DNA from: Candidatus Rickettsia kotlanii
Lineage (GTDB): Bacteria > Pseudomonadota > Alphaproteobacteria > Rickettsiales > Rickettsiaceae
Length of the DNA: 64,000 nt
Assembly: GCA_030295365.1 (NCBI GenBank)
Contig: AP027062.1
Span: forward strand, 206,001 to 270,000
Direction: 5' to 3'
Shown: piece by piece, positions 8,347 through 17,240 of the stretch
Layout of the letters: each line of letters starts with the position of its first letter
Numbering within the stretch: position 1 is the first letter of the stretch
Position numbers and translations under genes: made by a program
The notes under the pieces: generated by a model
What the model saw: the letters and a program-made list of their open reading frames with translations, nothing else
The model's database searches: none
Told to the model about the DNA's origin: nothing

Positions 8347-9036
8347 TTAAAATGCTTTTTCTCGTTCTGCAACTATAATCGCATGTATTTTTTTAAGCGT
8401 CCGGTCAAAGTCATCGTTAGTAACTACATAATCATACTCATTAGCATGTGATATTTCGTTTTGTGCCGACTGCATACGTAATTTTATTGCTTCTTCATTA
8501 TCGGTCGCTCTATTTCTTAAGCGTTGTTCCAATACTTCAATATTAGGAGGCAATACAAATATAGCAACAACCTTAGTAGCATTTTTCTTAATACTCCTTG
8601 CTCCTTGCCAATCAATATCAAACAAAACATCCAAGCCTTGATTTAATAAAATTTCGACATATTCTTTAGGTGTACCGTAATAATTATCGTATATTTTAGC
8701 ATATTCAAGGAATTTATTCTGCTTAACTAATTCTTCAAACTCTAGACTGGTCTTAAAGTAATAGTTTATACCCTCTACTTCTCCTAAACGTGGTTTTCTT
8801 GTAGTTGCTGAAATAGATAAACGCAAATTATTATCTATTTTCAATAATGCTTTAGCTAAACTCGACTTACCTGTACCTGAAGGAGAAGATAAAATTATAA
8901 TCAGTCCTTTAGAGTTCCTCGAAAGTTCTACTTCTAGAGGTAATTTAGACGTCGCTACGGTGCTACATTCCATGTCTCCTTTAAATTCCTCTCTATAAGC
9001 GAATTTCTGCAGAACTCTTGTCTTTTTTGTTGTCAT
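8347..9036 (-). CDS. gmk: Guanylate kinase, with an RPE1 insertion at its N-terminus
   Basis: Guanylate kinase phosphorylates GMP to GDP with ATP in purine nucleotide supply. The P-loop SSPSGTGKSSL lies near residue 50, followed by the GMP-binding region with SATTRKPRLGEVEGINYYF and the lid with RLRNRATDNEEAIKLR. The protein is 229 residues against about 205 usually. The excess is residues 11-41, which read KFAYREEFKGDMECS and LPLEVELSR and match the peptide encoded by the Rickettsia palindromic element RPE1. The insert precedes the first beta strand, outside the active site, so activity is likely kept. The ATG at 9036 is the only start that includes the insert in frame. Confidence 0.95.
   Translation of the reverse strand: MTTKKTRVLQKFAYREEFKGDMECSTVATSKLPLEVELSRNSKGLIIILSSPSGTGKSSLAKALLKIDNNLRLSISATTRKPRLGEVEGINYYFKTSLEFEELVKQNKFLEYAKIYDNYYGTPKEYVEILLNQGLDVLFDIDWQGARSIKKNATKVVAIFVLPPNIEVLEQRLRNRATDNEEAIKLRMQSAQNEISHANEYDYVVTNDDFDRTLKKIHAIIVAEREKAF
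8921..9009. repeat. RPE1 palindromic element inside gmk
   Basis: On the minus strand it runs from CAGAAATTCGCTTATAGAGA to GTAGAACTTTCG. It aligns with the fuller intergenic RPE1 copy at 14076-14219 (shared AAATTACCTCTA, GAATTTAAAGGAGACA) but lacks the middle part of that copy. It keeps the gmk frame open. Confidence 0.85.
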
Positions 9037-9172
9037 ATTTTATGTTTTATTTCGTAGGTACAGCATATTTCAGAAAGATTTAGACAAGATGAATTTAAAT
9101 GTGAGCCTGCGAAAGCAGTAGGTAAACTATGTGAGTACAGACAAATCATGCAAAATTCGCTTGTATCAAGCT

Positions 9173-9409
9173 TTATAAATTATTCTGTACTTTTCTTTTT
9201 ATTACCTCATCCATAGTACAATTAAAATATTTTGCTATTTTTAAAATAGTATCTATTTCAGGGTTGAATTCACGATTAGCTTCCGCTCTCATAATTCTGC
9301 TAACAGTCGTATAAGGGATATTAGTGACTTCGGCAAGATATTTACGATCTATCTTTTCTTGTTTTAATTTTTCTTCTAAAAATTCTTTTACTTTAGTAGC
9401 AAGTGCCAT
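9173..9409 (-). CDS. Small HTH (XRE-type) DNA-binding protein
   Basis: This 78-residue protein has a Cro/C1-type helix-turn-helix at about residues 18-60 (KYLAEVTNIPYTTVSRIMRA and NPEIDTILKIAKYFNCTMDE). It would bind DNA as a dimeric regulator. A longer frame to 9502 exists, but the ATG at 9409 is preceded by AGAGGT at ideal spacing, and the extra residues run into repeat DNA. No partner toxin gene is adjacent, so it may be an orphan antitoxin or regulator. It follows gmk upstream on the same strand at 136 bases, a spacer where I see no gene or recognised element. Confidence 0.85.
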   Translation of the reverse strand: MALATKVKEFLEEKLKQEKIDRKYLAEVTNIPYTTVSRIMRAEANREFNPEIDTILKIAKYFNCTMDEVIKRKVQNNL

Positions 9410-9495
9410 ATTACCTCTGAATAAATAAAGGATAGATATATACAAAGTGTGTCGAGTAGTACCAGCCTTGTTACATGGATCGAAAAGCCTACTCA

Positions 9496-9626
9496 ATGTC
9501 ATTCCCGCGTAAACGAAAATCTAGTAAAACCATATAAAAACAAGTTTTTATATGGTTATTTTATCAAATATATAACTTCTGTAGCAATATTGAAGTTATT
9601 TTGCTGAATTCCCGCCTACACGGGAA
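9496..9626. repeat. Palindromic repeat family C, copy 2
   Basis: The left arm is GTCATTCCCGCGTAAACGAA and the right arm AATTCCCGCCTACACGGGAA. The A+T-rich centre shares AAAACATATAAAAAC-like and GTAGCAATATTGAAGTTATT sequence with copy 1 at 3948. Confidence 0.75.
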
Positions 9627-9653
9627 AGCTTTGTGGCGTGGATCAATTCCACC

Positions 9654-9756
9654 TCTGTCATCCTGCGACTTGATCGCGGGATCCAGTTAAAAATACTAAA
9701 ATTATTAGTATTTTTTATTGTTGTTTGGCCCCCGTGGTCAAGCCACAGGGTGACAC
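9654..9756. repeat. Palindromic repeat family D, copy 1
   Basis: The arms are TGTCATCCTGCGACTTGATC, with CGCGGGATCCAG, at the left and CCCGTGGTCAAGCCACAGGG then TGACA at the right. The centre is AAATACTAAAATTATTAGTA. It is followed by CCATGCAACAAAGCC, a linker that recurs (as GGCTTTGTTGCATGG) beside several other repeats. Open frames across this stretch are repeat-derived, not genes. Confidence 0.75.
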
Positions 9757-9830
9757 ATAGGGGATTGTACCGGTCCATGCAACAAAGCCCCGATTCTGCG
9801 GTAATGACATAGAGTACAAAAAAACAGAAA

Positions 9831-10670
9831 TTACTCCTTAGGCAATAATACTTGTACAAATTCCGTTTTAGATAGATCAGCTGCTACGTTTACTATCACA
9901 TCATGTTCCGTAACTCCAGACACATAGCCCACTAAAATACCTGCAGGATAAATATTACCGTGTCCAGAGGTTACTATCTCCTCATCTTTCTGTACTAAAT
10001 GATTGTTAGGCAAGTATAAAATTTTACTATTATTATTATTACCTGCTAAAATACCTTGTTCTCTTGAAGAATTAGCTTTAATAGGTATTCTAGAATTAAC
10101 ATCACTAATTAACATTACTTTAGCATAATTATTACTCACTTCTATTACTTTCCCTACTAATTTTCCCGAATTAACAACGATTTGATCAGGTTCAATGCCT
10201 TGCTTTTTACCTGCAGCAATCAAAGCAATTCTAGAAAAGGGATTAAAGGAAACACTCAGTAGTTTAGTAGTAATATATTCAAATTCTTCTTCCTCAGCAA
10301 TCGCTAACAAATCTTTTAATGCAATGTTTTCGGCTCTTACCGATTCTACTTCACTTTGTAAATGTTGTAATCTTGCTATCTCAAGTTTAAGTTCTATATT
10401 TTGTCGTTCTAAATCTTGAAAATAAACAAATTTTTGTGTTATTGAATTTATATATTCAAATATATATTCATAAACTGCTAAACCGGTTGATACTATACTA
10501 CCGGTTACTTCAAGTGACATACTAGATATTTTTTTAGGTGTAGTAAAAAATAAATATACAGACAATCCAAGCACAAATATAACAAAAAAACGCTTAAGAG
10601 TATTTGATATTATTCTTATTAATTCTAATGAATTTGAAGAATTTTTTACTCTATTTGCAAGTATTGCCAT
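9831..10670 (-). CDS. mreC: Rod shape-determining protein MreC
   Basis: MreC is a bitopic inner-membrane protein that links cytoplasmic MreB filaments to periplasmic peptidoglycan synthases. The 279 residues show a cytoplasmic start, one membrane segment near residues 28-45 (FFVIFVLGLSVYLFFT), a coiled coil at about 75-115 (ERQNIELKLEIARLQHL), and two beta domains containing the typical KLVGKVIEVSNNYAKVMLISD and NSRIPIKANSSREQG segments. It starts two bases after mreB ends, so the pair is co-transcribed. The order mreB-mreC is conserved, and mreD is not adjacent. It ends in a repeat-rich spacer. Confidence 0.95.
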   Translation of the reverse strand: MAILANRVKNSSNSLELIRIISNTLKRFFVIFVLGLSVYLFFTTPKKISSMSLEVTGSIVSTGLAVYEYIFEYINSITQKFVYFQDLERQNIELKLEIARLQHLQSEVESVRAENIALKDLLAIAEEEEFEYITTKLLSVSFNPFSRIALIAAGKKQGIEPDQIVVNSGKLVGKVIEVSNNYAKVMLISDVNSRIPIKANSSREQGILAGNNNNSKILYLPNNHLVQKDEEIVTSGHGNIYPAGILVGYVSGVTEHDVIVNVAADLSKTEFVQVLLPKE

Positions 10671-10672
10671 TT

Positions 10673-11734
<1,062 letters not shown>

Positions 11735-11766
11735 CTAAAAACACTTCTATAATAAACAGTCCTATA

Positions 11767-12855
11767 TTAAATTTCTTTATAATGTAACATAATAAAGTTA
11801 CTAATAAAAAATATTAGCATACTAGGTAATAAAATAGCAGCAATTAAAGACAAATTATTATAAGTAAGTATTTTTAATAAAATTTCTGATAACGAATATG
11901 CTATAAAACCTAAAAATAAACCTAATAGCAGTATTTTTTCTTGGGAATTATCACGCTGTTTAAGACTAATAAAACAACTTGCTAAAATTACAGTTGCCAT
12001 CATCATTATAGGTTTAAATAATTGCTTGTAATAATAAATTTGATAATTAATAGCTGGTAACCCTGAATTTAATAATTCATCAATTAATTTAGGTAAAGCC
12101 CAAATAGAAACCATTTCAGGACGAATAAATTTATTTACTAAACTATTAATTGATAAATTTGTCGGCATAGTTAAATTATTGTAAGCCTTAGTTTCCTCTT
12201 TTGTGAAAACTTTAACTCTATTTAAATGTAACATTTTATTTTCAATAATACCGTATAATGCATCAATTCTCTTTAAAAAAGAATTATTATGATCAACAAA
12301 TAAAATTGTAATATTATTTAATTTTTTCTCGGCAACATTAATAAATTGTGTTTGGATAATTTGAGTTTCATTATTTAAAGATTCAAAAAATAATAAGCCT
12401 GATTTATATATTATACCCTCACTCAAAGCTTTTTTAGTTAGTTTTGCTTCTAATAACTCATATTTTTGTAAGCCTATAGTACCGATAGGATTCAATATAG
12501 TCGTAAAAACTATACCTAACATTAAAGTTACAATACATGGAATAACAAGCACTTGCCAAATATGAATACCGCTAGATAACATAGCCGTTAATTCATTATT
12601 TTTTGTTAGATTTCTAAGAAAAAATAACATAGCGGTAAAACTAATTAACGAAGATACTTGACCTAGTAAATAAGGAATCTTATATAAGATAAGTCTCCAA
12701 AAAAAACTAAAAGGAACATAAATATTTTTGAATTTTTGTAAAAGATCAAAAATATTTGAGATAATTAATAGCCCGATTAAAAGAAATAATATAATAAAGA
12801 AACACTTAGAATATAATTTAGTAAGATACCAAGAAAGTGTTTTTAGATTAATCAT
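11767..12855 (-). CDS. lptG: LPS export permease, LptF/LptG family (probably LptG)
   Basis: These permeases pair with LptB ATPase to extract LPS from the inner membrane and feed it to the periplasmic Lpt bridge. The 362 residues show the YjgP/YjgQ layout: membrane segments near residues 20-40, 60-80 and 105-125, a periplasmic beta domain at about 130-265, and three more segments at the C-terminus. NNELTAMLSSGIHIWQVLV is the coupling-helix motif of the family. The start TLSWYLTKLY resembles LptG more than LptF, but I cannot separate the two firmly. It lies upstream of mreB on the same strand at 53 bases and downstream of a tRNA gene. Confidence 0.85.
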   Translation of the reverse strand: MINLKTLSWYLTKLYSKCFFIILFLLIGLLIISNIFDLLQKFKNIYVPFSFFWRLILYKIPYLLGQVSSLISFTAMLFFLRNLTKNNELTAMLSSGIHIWQVLVIPCIVTLMLGIVFTTILNPIGTIGLQKYELLEAKLTKKALSEGIIYKSGLLFFESLNNETQIIQTQFINVAEKKLNNITILFVDHNNSFLKRIDALYGIIENKMLHLNRVKVFTKEETKAYNNLTMPTNLSINSLVNKFIRPEMVSIWALPKLIDELLNSGLPAINYQIYYYKQLFKPIMMMATVILASCFISLKQRDNSQEKILLLGLFLGFIAYSLSEILLKILTYNNLSLIAAILLPSMLIFFISNFIMLHYKEI

Positions 12856-12897
12856 TATAAATTCAGTGCTAAATGCGAATTTAAATAAGCATTTGTG

Positions 12898-12974
12898 TGG
12901 TGGGGCTGGTAGGACTTGAACCTACGACCATACCGTTATGAGCGGTGCGCTCTAACCAACTGAGCTACAGCCCC
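12898..12974 (-). tRNA. tRNA with CAU anticodon (Met elongator or Ile-2)
   Basis: The minus strand gives a full cloverleaf: acceptor GGGGCTG pairing with CAGCCCC, D arm GCTC/GAGC, anticodon arm ACCG-CTCATAA-CGGT, T arm GTAGG-TTCAAGT-CCTAC, discriminator A and encoded CCA at 12898-12900. The anticodon is CAU. The acceptor stem starts with a G1-C72 pair and the D loop is normal, so it is not the initiator type with a mismatched 1-72 pair and three G-C pairs at the anticodon stem. Whether it is elongator Met or the lysidine-modified Ile tRNA cannot be decided by eye. Confidence 0.95.
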
Positions 12975-13076
12975 TTTTCATTTGAAATTTATATAATTAT
13001 TATGCAGTTAAGTCTAGTAAAATTTTTACCTTTTTAAGGTATCGCCTAAAAACAGGGCAATATGGCTCAGTTTTTT

Positions 13077-13174
13077 CGTCATTGCGAGGAAATTACAAAG
13101 TAATTGACGAAGCAATCTCAGGAGTGTGTTGTTATTTCATGAGATTGCCACGCAGCCTATGGCTTGCAATGACG
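13077..13174. repeat. Palindromic repeat family B, copy 1
   Basis: It is bounded by CGTCATTGCGAGG and GCAATGACG, with inner blocks GACGAAGCAATCTCAGGAG and ATGAGATTGCCACGCAGCC. It is the prototype of the most frequent family in this window. Confidence 0.85.
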
Positions 13175-13219
13175 ATTTGGTATCCACACATCAACGCTTT
13201 CGAATAACATCAAGTTATA

Positions 13220-13256
13220 AATAAAAAAGGCTGAGTATAAACTCGACCTTTTAGGA
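13220..13256 (-). terminator. Terminator after pal
   Basis: On the minus strand AAAAGGTCGAG and CTCAGCCTTTT face each other across a TTTATA loop, with two mismatches in the stem, followed by TTTTTTATT. It lies about 22 bases after the pal stop. Confidence 0.65.
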
Positions 13257-13277
13257 TACTATAATTAGTAAATAATT

Positions 13278-13748
13278 TTAGTGGTGTACAACTGTTACAG
13301 CTCTACGATTATAAGCAAAAGCTTCTTCAGTATTACCCATAATAGCAGGTCTATCTTTACCATAAGAGATTGTATTTAACCTGTTATGATCGATTCCTTT
13401 ATGAACTAAGAATTTTTTTGCTGCTGCTGCTCTTCTTTCACCTAAACCTAAGTTATATTCTCTGGTGCCTCTTTCATCGCAATGTCCTTCAACAGTAACT
13501 TTTACTTCAGGATGCTTTGATAACCAGCAAGCTTGTTTCTCTAGTTCTTCTTTAGCCTTTGGTGATAAAGCAGAGCTATCAAAAGCAAACCATACTGCAT
13601 TTCCTGCATGCTTCTCGAAATCTTTCATTAATGAAGTTTCTTCACCTTGGTTCATATTTCCGTCAAATTGTGGTACTCTTTTTGTTGTATTACTACACCC
13701 TGCAAGCACAAATAATGCAAGAAAAGCTAATGTGATTTTTGTTTTCAT
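13278..13748 (-). CDS. pal: Peptidoglycan-associated lipoprotein Pal
   Basis: Pal anchors the outer membrane to peptidoglycan and works with the Tol system. The 156-residue precursor has a lipoprotein signal peptide with lipobox LAGC (Cys near residue 18), then an OmpA-like domain from about residue 50 (WFAFDSSALSPKAKEELEK), with the peptidoglycan-binding motif VEGHCDERGTREYNLGLGER and the family end YNRRAVTVV. AAGGAG lies seven bases before the ATG. It is flanked by its own terminator and, upstream, by a 475-base spacer of palindromic repeats, so it is probably monocistronic. Confidence 0.97.
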   Translation of the reverse strand: MKTKITLAFLALFVLAGCSNTTKRVPQFDGNMNQGEETSLMKDFEKHAGNAVWFAFDSSALSPKAKEELEKQACWLSKHPEVKVTVEGHCDERGTREYNLGLGERRAAAAKKFLVHKGIDHNRLNTISYGKDRPAIMGNTEEAFAYNRRAVTVVHH

Positions 13749-13967
13749 AATTAAACTCCTTGAGATTATAATTTATTAATATTAAATTCATTTTAGCTAG
13801 TCATAAAACTAAACTAACCAAAAGCTATGTGAGTTAGTATATATCATTATTTTATAAGTTTAAAGGCTAAAATATTATAAAATGCAATTACTTATGTATA
13901 AATGTGGTAAAAATATCATTTTTATAATATAAGTGTATACTTTGGATAAATAGATAGATGTCCTATG

Positions 13968-14235
13968 TATGATGAAGTTTAATAGGGAAAAGAGGAATCA
14001 ATTTTGAAGCTTATAACCGCAGCATATATATAATATGTTTATAAGCAAATAAGTAGCGTTGCCAACTTTTCAAATAGACATCTTCAGAAACTCGCTTATA
14101 AAGAGGCATTTGAAGGAGACACGGCATGCAGAGCCGCAGCGTACATAGAGGTATGTGAGGATTCAAGTACAGGATCAATGTACAAATTACCTCTAACAGT
14201 AGAGTTTCTGAAGATGTCTAATAAAACGAGTATAT
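13968..14235. repeat. Palindromic repeat family A, copy 2, interrupted
   Basis: The left end TGATGAAGTTTAATAGGGAA and the right end AATAAAACGAGTATAT match family A termini, but an RPE1 element (14076-14219) splits the right arm after CCAACTTTTCAAAT. The right end abuts the fabH stop codon at 14236. The rest of 13749-13967 upstream of pal is A+T rich, with no gene that I can see. Confidence 0.7.
14076..14219. repeat. RPE1 palindromic element, full-length, nested in a family A repeat
   Basis: The 18-base ends AGACATCTTCAGAAACTC and GAGTTTCTGAAGATGTCT are perfect inverted repeats. In one frame it encodes the RPE1-type peptide ([31 protein letters not shown]) without a stop. Flanking AAT on both sides could be a target duplication. 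Confidence 0.9.
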
Positions 14236-15189
14236 TCACCATCTAATGAATGCACTGCCCCAAGTAAGACCTGCACCGATAGCTGAAAATAGTAGAATAT
14301 CACCTTTTTTTATTTTGCCTGATGCTTTGAGAGTACTCAAAGCAAGCGGAATAGAAGCAGCAGAGCAGTTAGCATGTTTTTCTACAGTTTTTACTACTTT
14401 ATGCTCTTCTATATTTAATAGTTCAGCAAGTTTATTTATAATACGGATATTTGCTTGATGAGGTATAAAATAATCAATATCGCTTACACTAAATTGATTA
14501 GCATGCAGTAAATCTTTTATAGATTGTTGCATTTTTTCTATTGCATGACGAAATAATTTTTGCCCCTGCATAACTATTTTGCCACTAATACCGTTCATAC
14601 TTACGCCACCATTTGTGTATAAAATGTCATAATCAGCTCCGCTTGAGAAGATATTACTATCTATTAAACCGGAATTATCACTACTACACTGTAATATTAC
14701 GCTACCGGCCCCATCACCGAATAAAACACAAGTAGTCCTATCATTCCAATCTAATAACGACGTCATTTTCTCGGCTCCTATAAGCAAAATAGTTTTATAT
14801 TTACCTGATGAGATAAGAGAATTTGCTACTTGTAAACCATAAACAAAGCCAGCACATACTGCTTGTAAATCAAAAGACGGTACATTAGTTAAACCAAGAT
14901 AACCTTGAAGCTTAGAGGCAACCGAAGGGAAGCTATTATCGGGAGTAGTAGTACATGTAATAATTAAATCAATATCATTTACCGATATCCCTGCATCTGC
15001 TATAGCTTTTTCAGCTGATTTTAAAGCAAGATGGAAAGTATATTCTGTATCACCTGCTACATGACGCTGCGTAATACCTGTTCTTGTTCTAATCCATTCA
15101 TCGTTAGTATCTACGAATTTTGCAAGCTCGTCATTACTAACTATTTTTGAAGGGAGATACCCTCCACAACCAATAATTTTACAGGTCAT
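14236..15189 (-). CDS. fabH: 3-oxoacyl-[ACP] synthase III FabH
   Basis: FabH starts fatty acid synthesis by condensing acetyl-CoA with malonyl-ACP. The 317-residue length is normal. The catalytic Cys is at about residue 112 in [12 protein letters not shown], His near 244 in PHQANIRI, and Asn near 274 in [13 protein letters not shown], forming the complete triad. It starts seven bases after the rpmF stop on the same strand, so both are on one message. In most bacteria plsX lies between rpmF and fabH; here there is no room for it. The 3' end abuts a family A repeat. Confidence 0.97.
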   Translation of the reverse strand: MTCKIIGCGGYLPSKIVSNDELAKFVDTNDEWIRTRTGITQRHVAGDTEYTFHLALKSAEKAIADAGISVNDIDLIITCTTTPDNSFPSVASKLQGYLGLTNVPSFDLQAVCAGFVYGLQVANSLISSGKYKTILLIGAEKMTSLLDWNDRTTCVLFGDGAGSVILQCSSDNSGLIDSNIFSSGADYDILYTNGGVSMNGISGKIVMQGQKLFRHAIEKMQQSIKDLLHANQFSVSDIDYFIPHQANIRIINKLAELLNIEEHKVVKTVEKHANCSAASIPLALSTLKASGKIKKGDILLFSAIGAGLTWGSAFIRW

Positions 15190-15196
15190 AAATCTT

Positions 15197-15397
15197 TTAG
15201 GCTACTTCTTCTTCAGTTTTAATTTTCTTTGTTACTACTGAACGATTATTATAAGTACCATCGACTAAAGAAACGTGATGCGGAAGCTTATATTCACCGG
15301 TTTGCGAATCAACTATTACGTTAACTTTACCAAGTGCTAAGTGCGAACGTCTCATATTACGTCTTGATTTTGATGTTTTTTTCTTTGGAACTGCCAT
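15197..15397 (-). CDS. rpmF: 50S ribosomal protein L32
   Basis: L32 is a small protein of the large ribosomal subunit. The 66 residues begin [20 protein letters not shown], the family signature, and end with an acidic tail. The start at 15397 is fixed by that signature and by AGAGAGG eight bases before it. A longer frame extending to 15652 runs through the divergent bamE gene and is spurious. The Cys zinc ligands present in some L32 proteins are absent, as in other alphaproteobacteria. It is transcribed with fabH and divergently from bamE, with 94 bases between the two starts. Confidence 0.96.
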   Translation of the reverse strand: MAVPKKKTSKSRRNMRRSHLALGKVNVIVDSQTGEYKLPHHVSLVDGTYNNRSVVTKKIKTEEEVA

Positions 15398-15491
15398 TAT
15401 TAGCCTCTCTAAATATAAATAAAAAGTATTTGTCAAATTAGTAGAGCAGTATATTATAATCTTATAATAAAATCTAGATAAAATTAAACTT

Positions 15492-15965
15492 ATGAAAATT
15501 TTTATAACATACATTTTTAGTATATTAGCCTTTTGTTCCTTAAGCGGCTGCAAAACTATCGAAAATAGAGGACAATCCATAGATGATTCGGCACTTGTAA
15601 AATTAGAGTCTAAAAAACTAAATAAAACAGAAGTTGTAGAGTTAATAGGCACGCCTACTATGATACCGGAATATTCCCAAAATACCTGGTATTATGTTGA
15701 AAGAGTTACGTCTCAAAGAGCTTGGCTCAATCCAAAAATTGAAAAGCAGAAGATAGTAAAAATTACGTTTGATACTAATAATTTTATGCAGGAAGTAGTA
15801 GTAATAGATGATTCTCATAGACAAGATATAGAAATAGCCCATGAATATACTAGGACATATGGAACGGAACTTAACGGACTACAAAAATTTGTTAAAAATT
15901 TAGGTAGATTCAATAACACCACTGATGGAAATAAAAACAAAAGCAAAAATAAGAAAAAGAGATAA
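15492..15965 (+). CDS. bamE: Outer membrane assembly lipoprotein BamE
   Basis: BamE (SmpA/OmlA family) is a lipoprotein of the BAM complex that inserts beta-barrel proteins in the outer membrane. The 157-residue precursor has a signal peptide with lipobox LSGC (Cys near residue 19). The family core follows: [20 protein letters not shown], then [15 protein letters not shown] and [18 protein letters not shown]. The tail from residue 140 is Lys/Asn-rich, low in complexity and variable. It is divergent from rpmF and followed by a family B repeat before ftsY. Confidence 0.88.
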   Translation: MKIFITYIFSILAFCSLSGCKTIENRGQSIDDSALVKLESKKLNKTEVVELIGTPTMIPEYSQNTWYYVERVTSQRAWLNPKIEKQKIVKITFDTNNFMQEVVVIDDSHRQDIEIAHEYTRTYGTELNGLQKFVKNLGRFNNTTDGNKNKSKNKKKR

Positions 15966-16013
15966 GTACCTTAACCATCATTGCAAGATGACTTATCTGT
16001 GTAGATACCTAAT

Positions 16014-16112
16014 CGTCATTGTAAGCCATGGGCTGCACGGCAATCTCATGAAATAACAATAAACTCCTGAGATTGCTTCGTCAATTACTTACGTAATTTC
16101 CTCGCAATGACG
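16014..16112. repeat. Palindromic repeat family B, copy 2
   Basis: CGTCATTGTAAGCC at the left, CCTCGCAATGACG at the right, with inner GGCAATCTCATGAAATAACA and CCTGAGATTGCTTCGTCAAT. It fills the bamE-ftsY spacer. Confidence 0.85.
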
Positions 16113-16168
16113 ATTTGATACTCGCGTAGGCGTAACACCAATACCCATAAAACAAAAAACTATCTAAT

Positions 16169-17080
16169 ATGATTTCGATATTTAGTAAATTAAAACAAAG
16201 TTTATCTAAAACTTCTAATAAAATATCGGGAGGTATCGACAAAATATTTTACAAGAAAAAATTAGATGCAGAAACTCTAGAAGAGCTAAAAGAGCTACTT
16301 ATCTCAAGTGATATGAGTATTTCGGTAATAACTAATATTATTGAAGAGTTTAAAAAGGTAAAATTTGACAAAGCAATAGATAGTGATACAGTAAAAGAAG
16401 CCCTTGCTAAATTAATAGAGCAGCAACTATCAAAATCAGAAATTCCTTTTACTTTAAGCGAAAATAAATTAAACGTAATTTTAGTTTGCGGTGTTAACGG
16501 AGCAGGTAAAACCACAACTATAGGTAAGCTTGCTGCAATGTACTCGGCACAAGGGAAAAAAGTAGCAGTTGCAGCCTGCGATACTTTTAGAGCAGCTGCC
16601 GTAAATCAGCTAAGTACTTGGGCAGATAGAGCAAAGGCACTACTTATTACCGGTGAAGAATCGGCTGACCCTGCGAGTGTTGCTTATCGCGGGATGGAAG
16701 AATCGATAAAACAAAATATCGATATACTTTTTATCGATACGGCAGGTAGGCTTCATAATAAGAAAAATTTGATGGATGAACTGTCTAAGATTGTAAAAGT
16801 TATAAAAAAACTAGACGAGAATGCCCCTACTCATAGCGTTTTAGTCATTGATGCTATTACCGGACAAAATACTTATAACCAAGTAGAACATTTTAATGAT
16901 GCTACTAATTTGACGGGACTTATCGTGACTAAACTAGACTGCAGTGCTAAAGCGGGTGTAATTGTCGGTGTAGTACCAAAATTTAATTTACCCTTATACT
17001 TTATCGGCATAGGCGAGAAGATAGAGGACTTAAAAATATTCAACCGACATGATTTTGCTAGAAATCTAGTGGGATTGTGA
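16169..17080 (+). CDS. ftsY: Signal recognition particle receptor FtsY
   Basis: FtsY is the SRP-receptor GTPase that delivers ribosome-nascent chains to the Sec translocon. At 303 residues it is the short NG-domain form without the long acidic A domain, as is common in alphaproteobacteria. The N domain is at residues 1-95. The G domain has G1 GVNGAGKTTT near 108, DTFRAAAVNQL near 145, G3 DTAGRLHNKKNLMDEL near 190, and G4 TKLD near 253. G4 is followed by CSAKAG, where the family usually has GTAKGG; this is worth checking but may be a lineage variant. It is flanked by family B repeats on both sides. Confidence 0.96.
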   Translation: MISIFSKLKQSLSKTSNKISGGIDKIFYKKKLDAETLEELKELLISSDMSISVITNIIEEFKKVKFDKAIDSDTVKEALAKLIEQQLSKSEIPFTLSENKLNVILVCGVNGAGKTTTIGKLAAMYSAQGKKVAVAACDTFRAAAVNQLSTWADRAKALLITGEESADPASVAYRGMEESIKQNIDILFIDTAGRLHNKKNLMDELSKIVKVIKKLDENAPTHSVLVIDAITGQNTYNQVEHFNDATNLTGLIVTKLDCSAKAGVIVGVVPKFNLPLYFIGIGEKIEDLKIFNRHDFARNLVGL

Positions 17081-17116
17081 GGTTTTGCTACGTCATTGCC
17101 CACACGAATATTGAGT

Positions 17117-17214
17117 CGTCATTGCGAGCAGCCGTAGGCTGCACGGCAATCTCATAAAATAATAAACTCCTGAGATTGCTTCGTTAATTGCTATGCCATT
17201 TCCTCGTCATGACG
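17117..17214. repeat. Palindromic repeat family B, copy 3
   Basis: CGTCATTGCGAGCAGCCGTA at the left and CCTCGTCATGACG at the right, with the usual inner CTGAGATTGCTTCG block. A partial CGTCATTGCC precedes it at 17091. Confidence 0.85.
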
Positions 17215-17240
17215 ATTTAATTAAAAATTAAAATCATAAA

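Noticed and set aside
9037-9172. Possible further palindromic element between gmk and the HTH gene
   Set aside because: I could not match it to any of the repeat families or find clear inverted ends, so it is left as unassigned spacer.
9596-9859. An 87-codon minus-strand open frame between the HTH gene and mreC
   Set aside because: It is built from family C and D repeats and overlaps the end of mreC. The peptide consists of translated repeat.
13020-13200. CRISPR-like appearance of the dispersed repeats
   Set aside because: Copies are spread singly over the whole window with no regular spacing or unique spacers, and no cas genes are present.
15420-15480. TTGACA-like boxes between rpmF and bamE
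   Set aside because: The consensus -35 on the minus strand has no acceptable -10 at 16-18 bases, and the plus-strand candidate needs a 19-base spacer.
15400-15652. N-terminal extension of rpmF to 151 residues
   Set aside because: It runs antisense through bamE; the L32 signature [12 protein letters not shown] starts at 15397 with its own ribosome-binding site.
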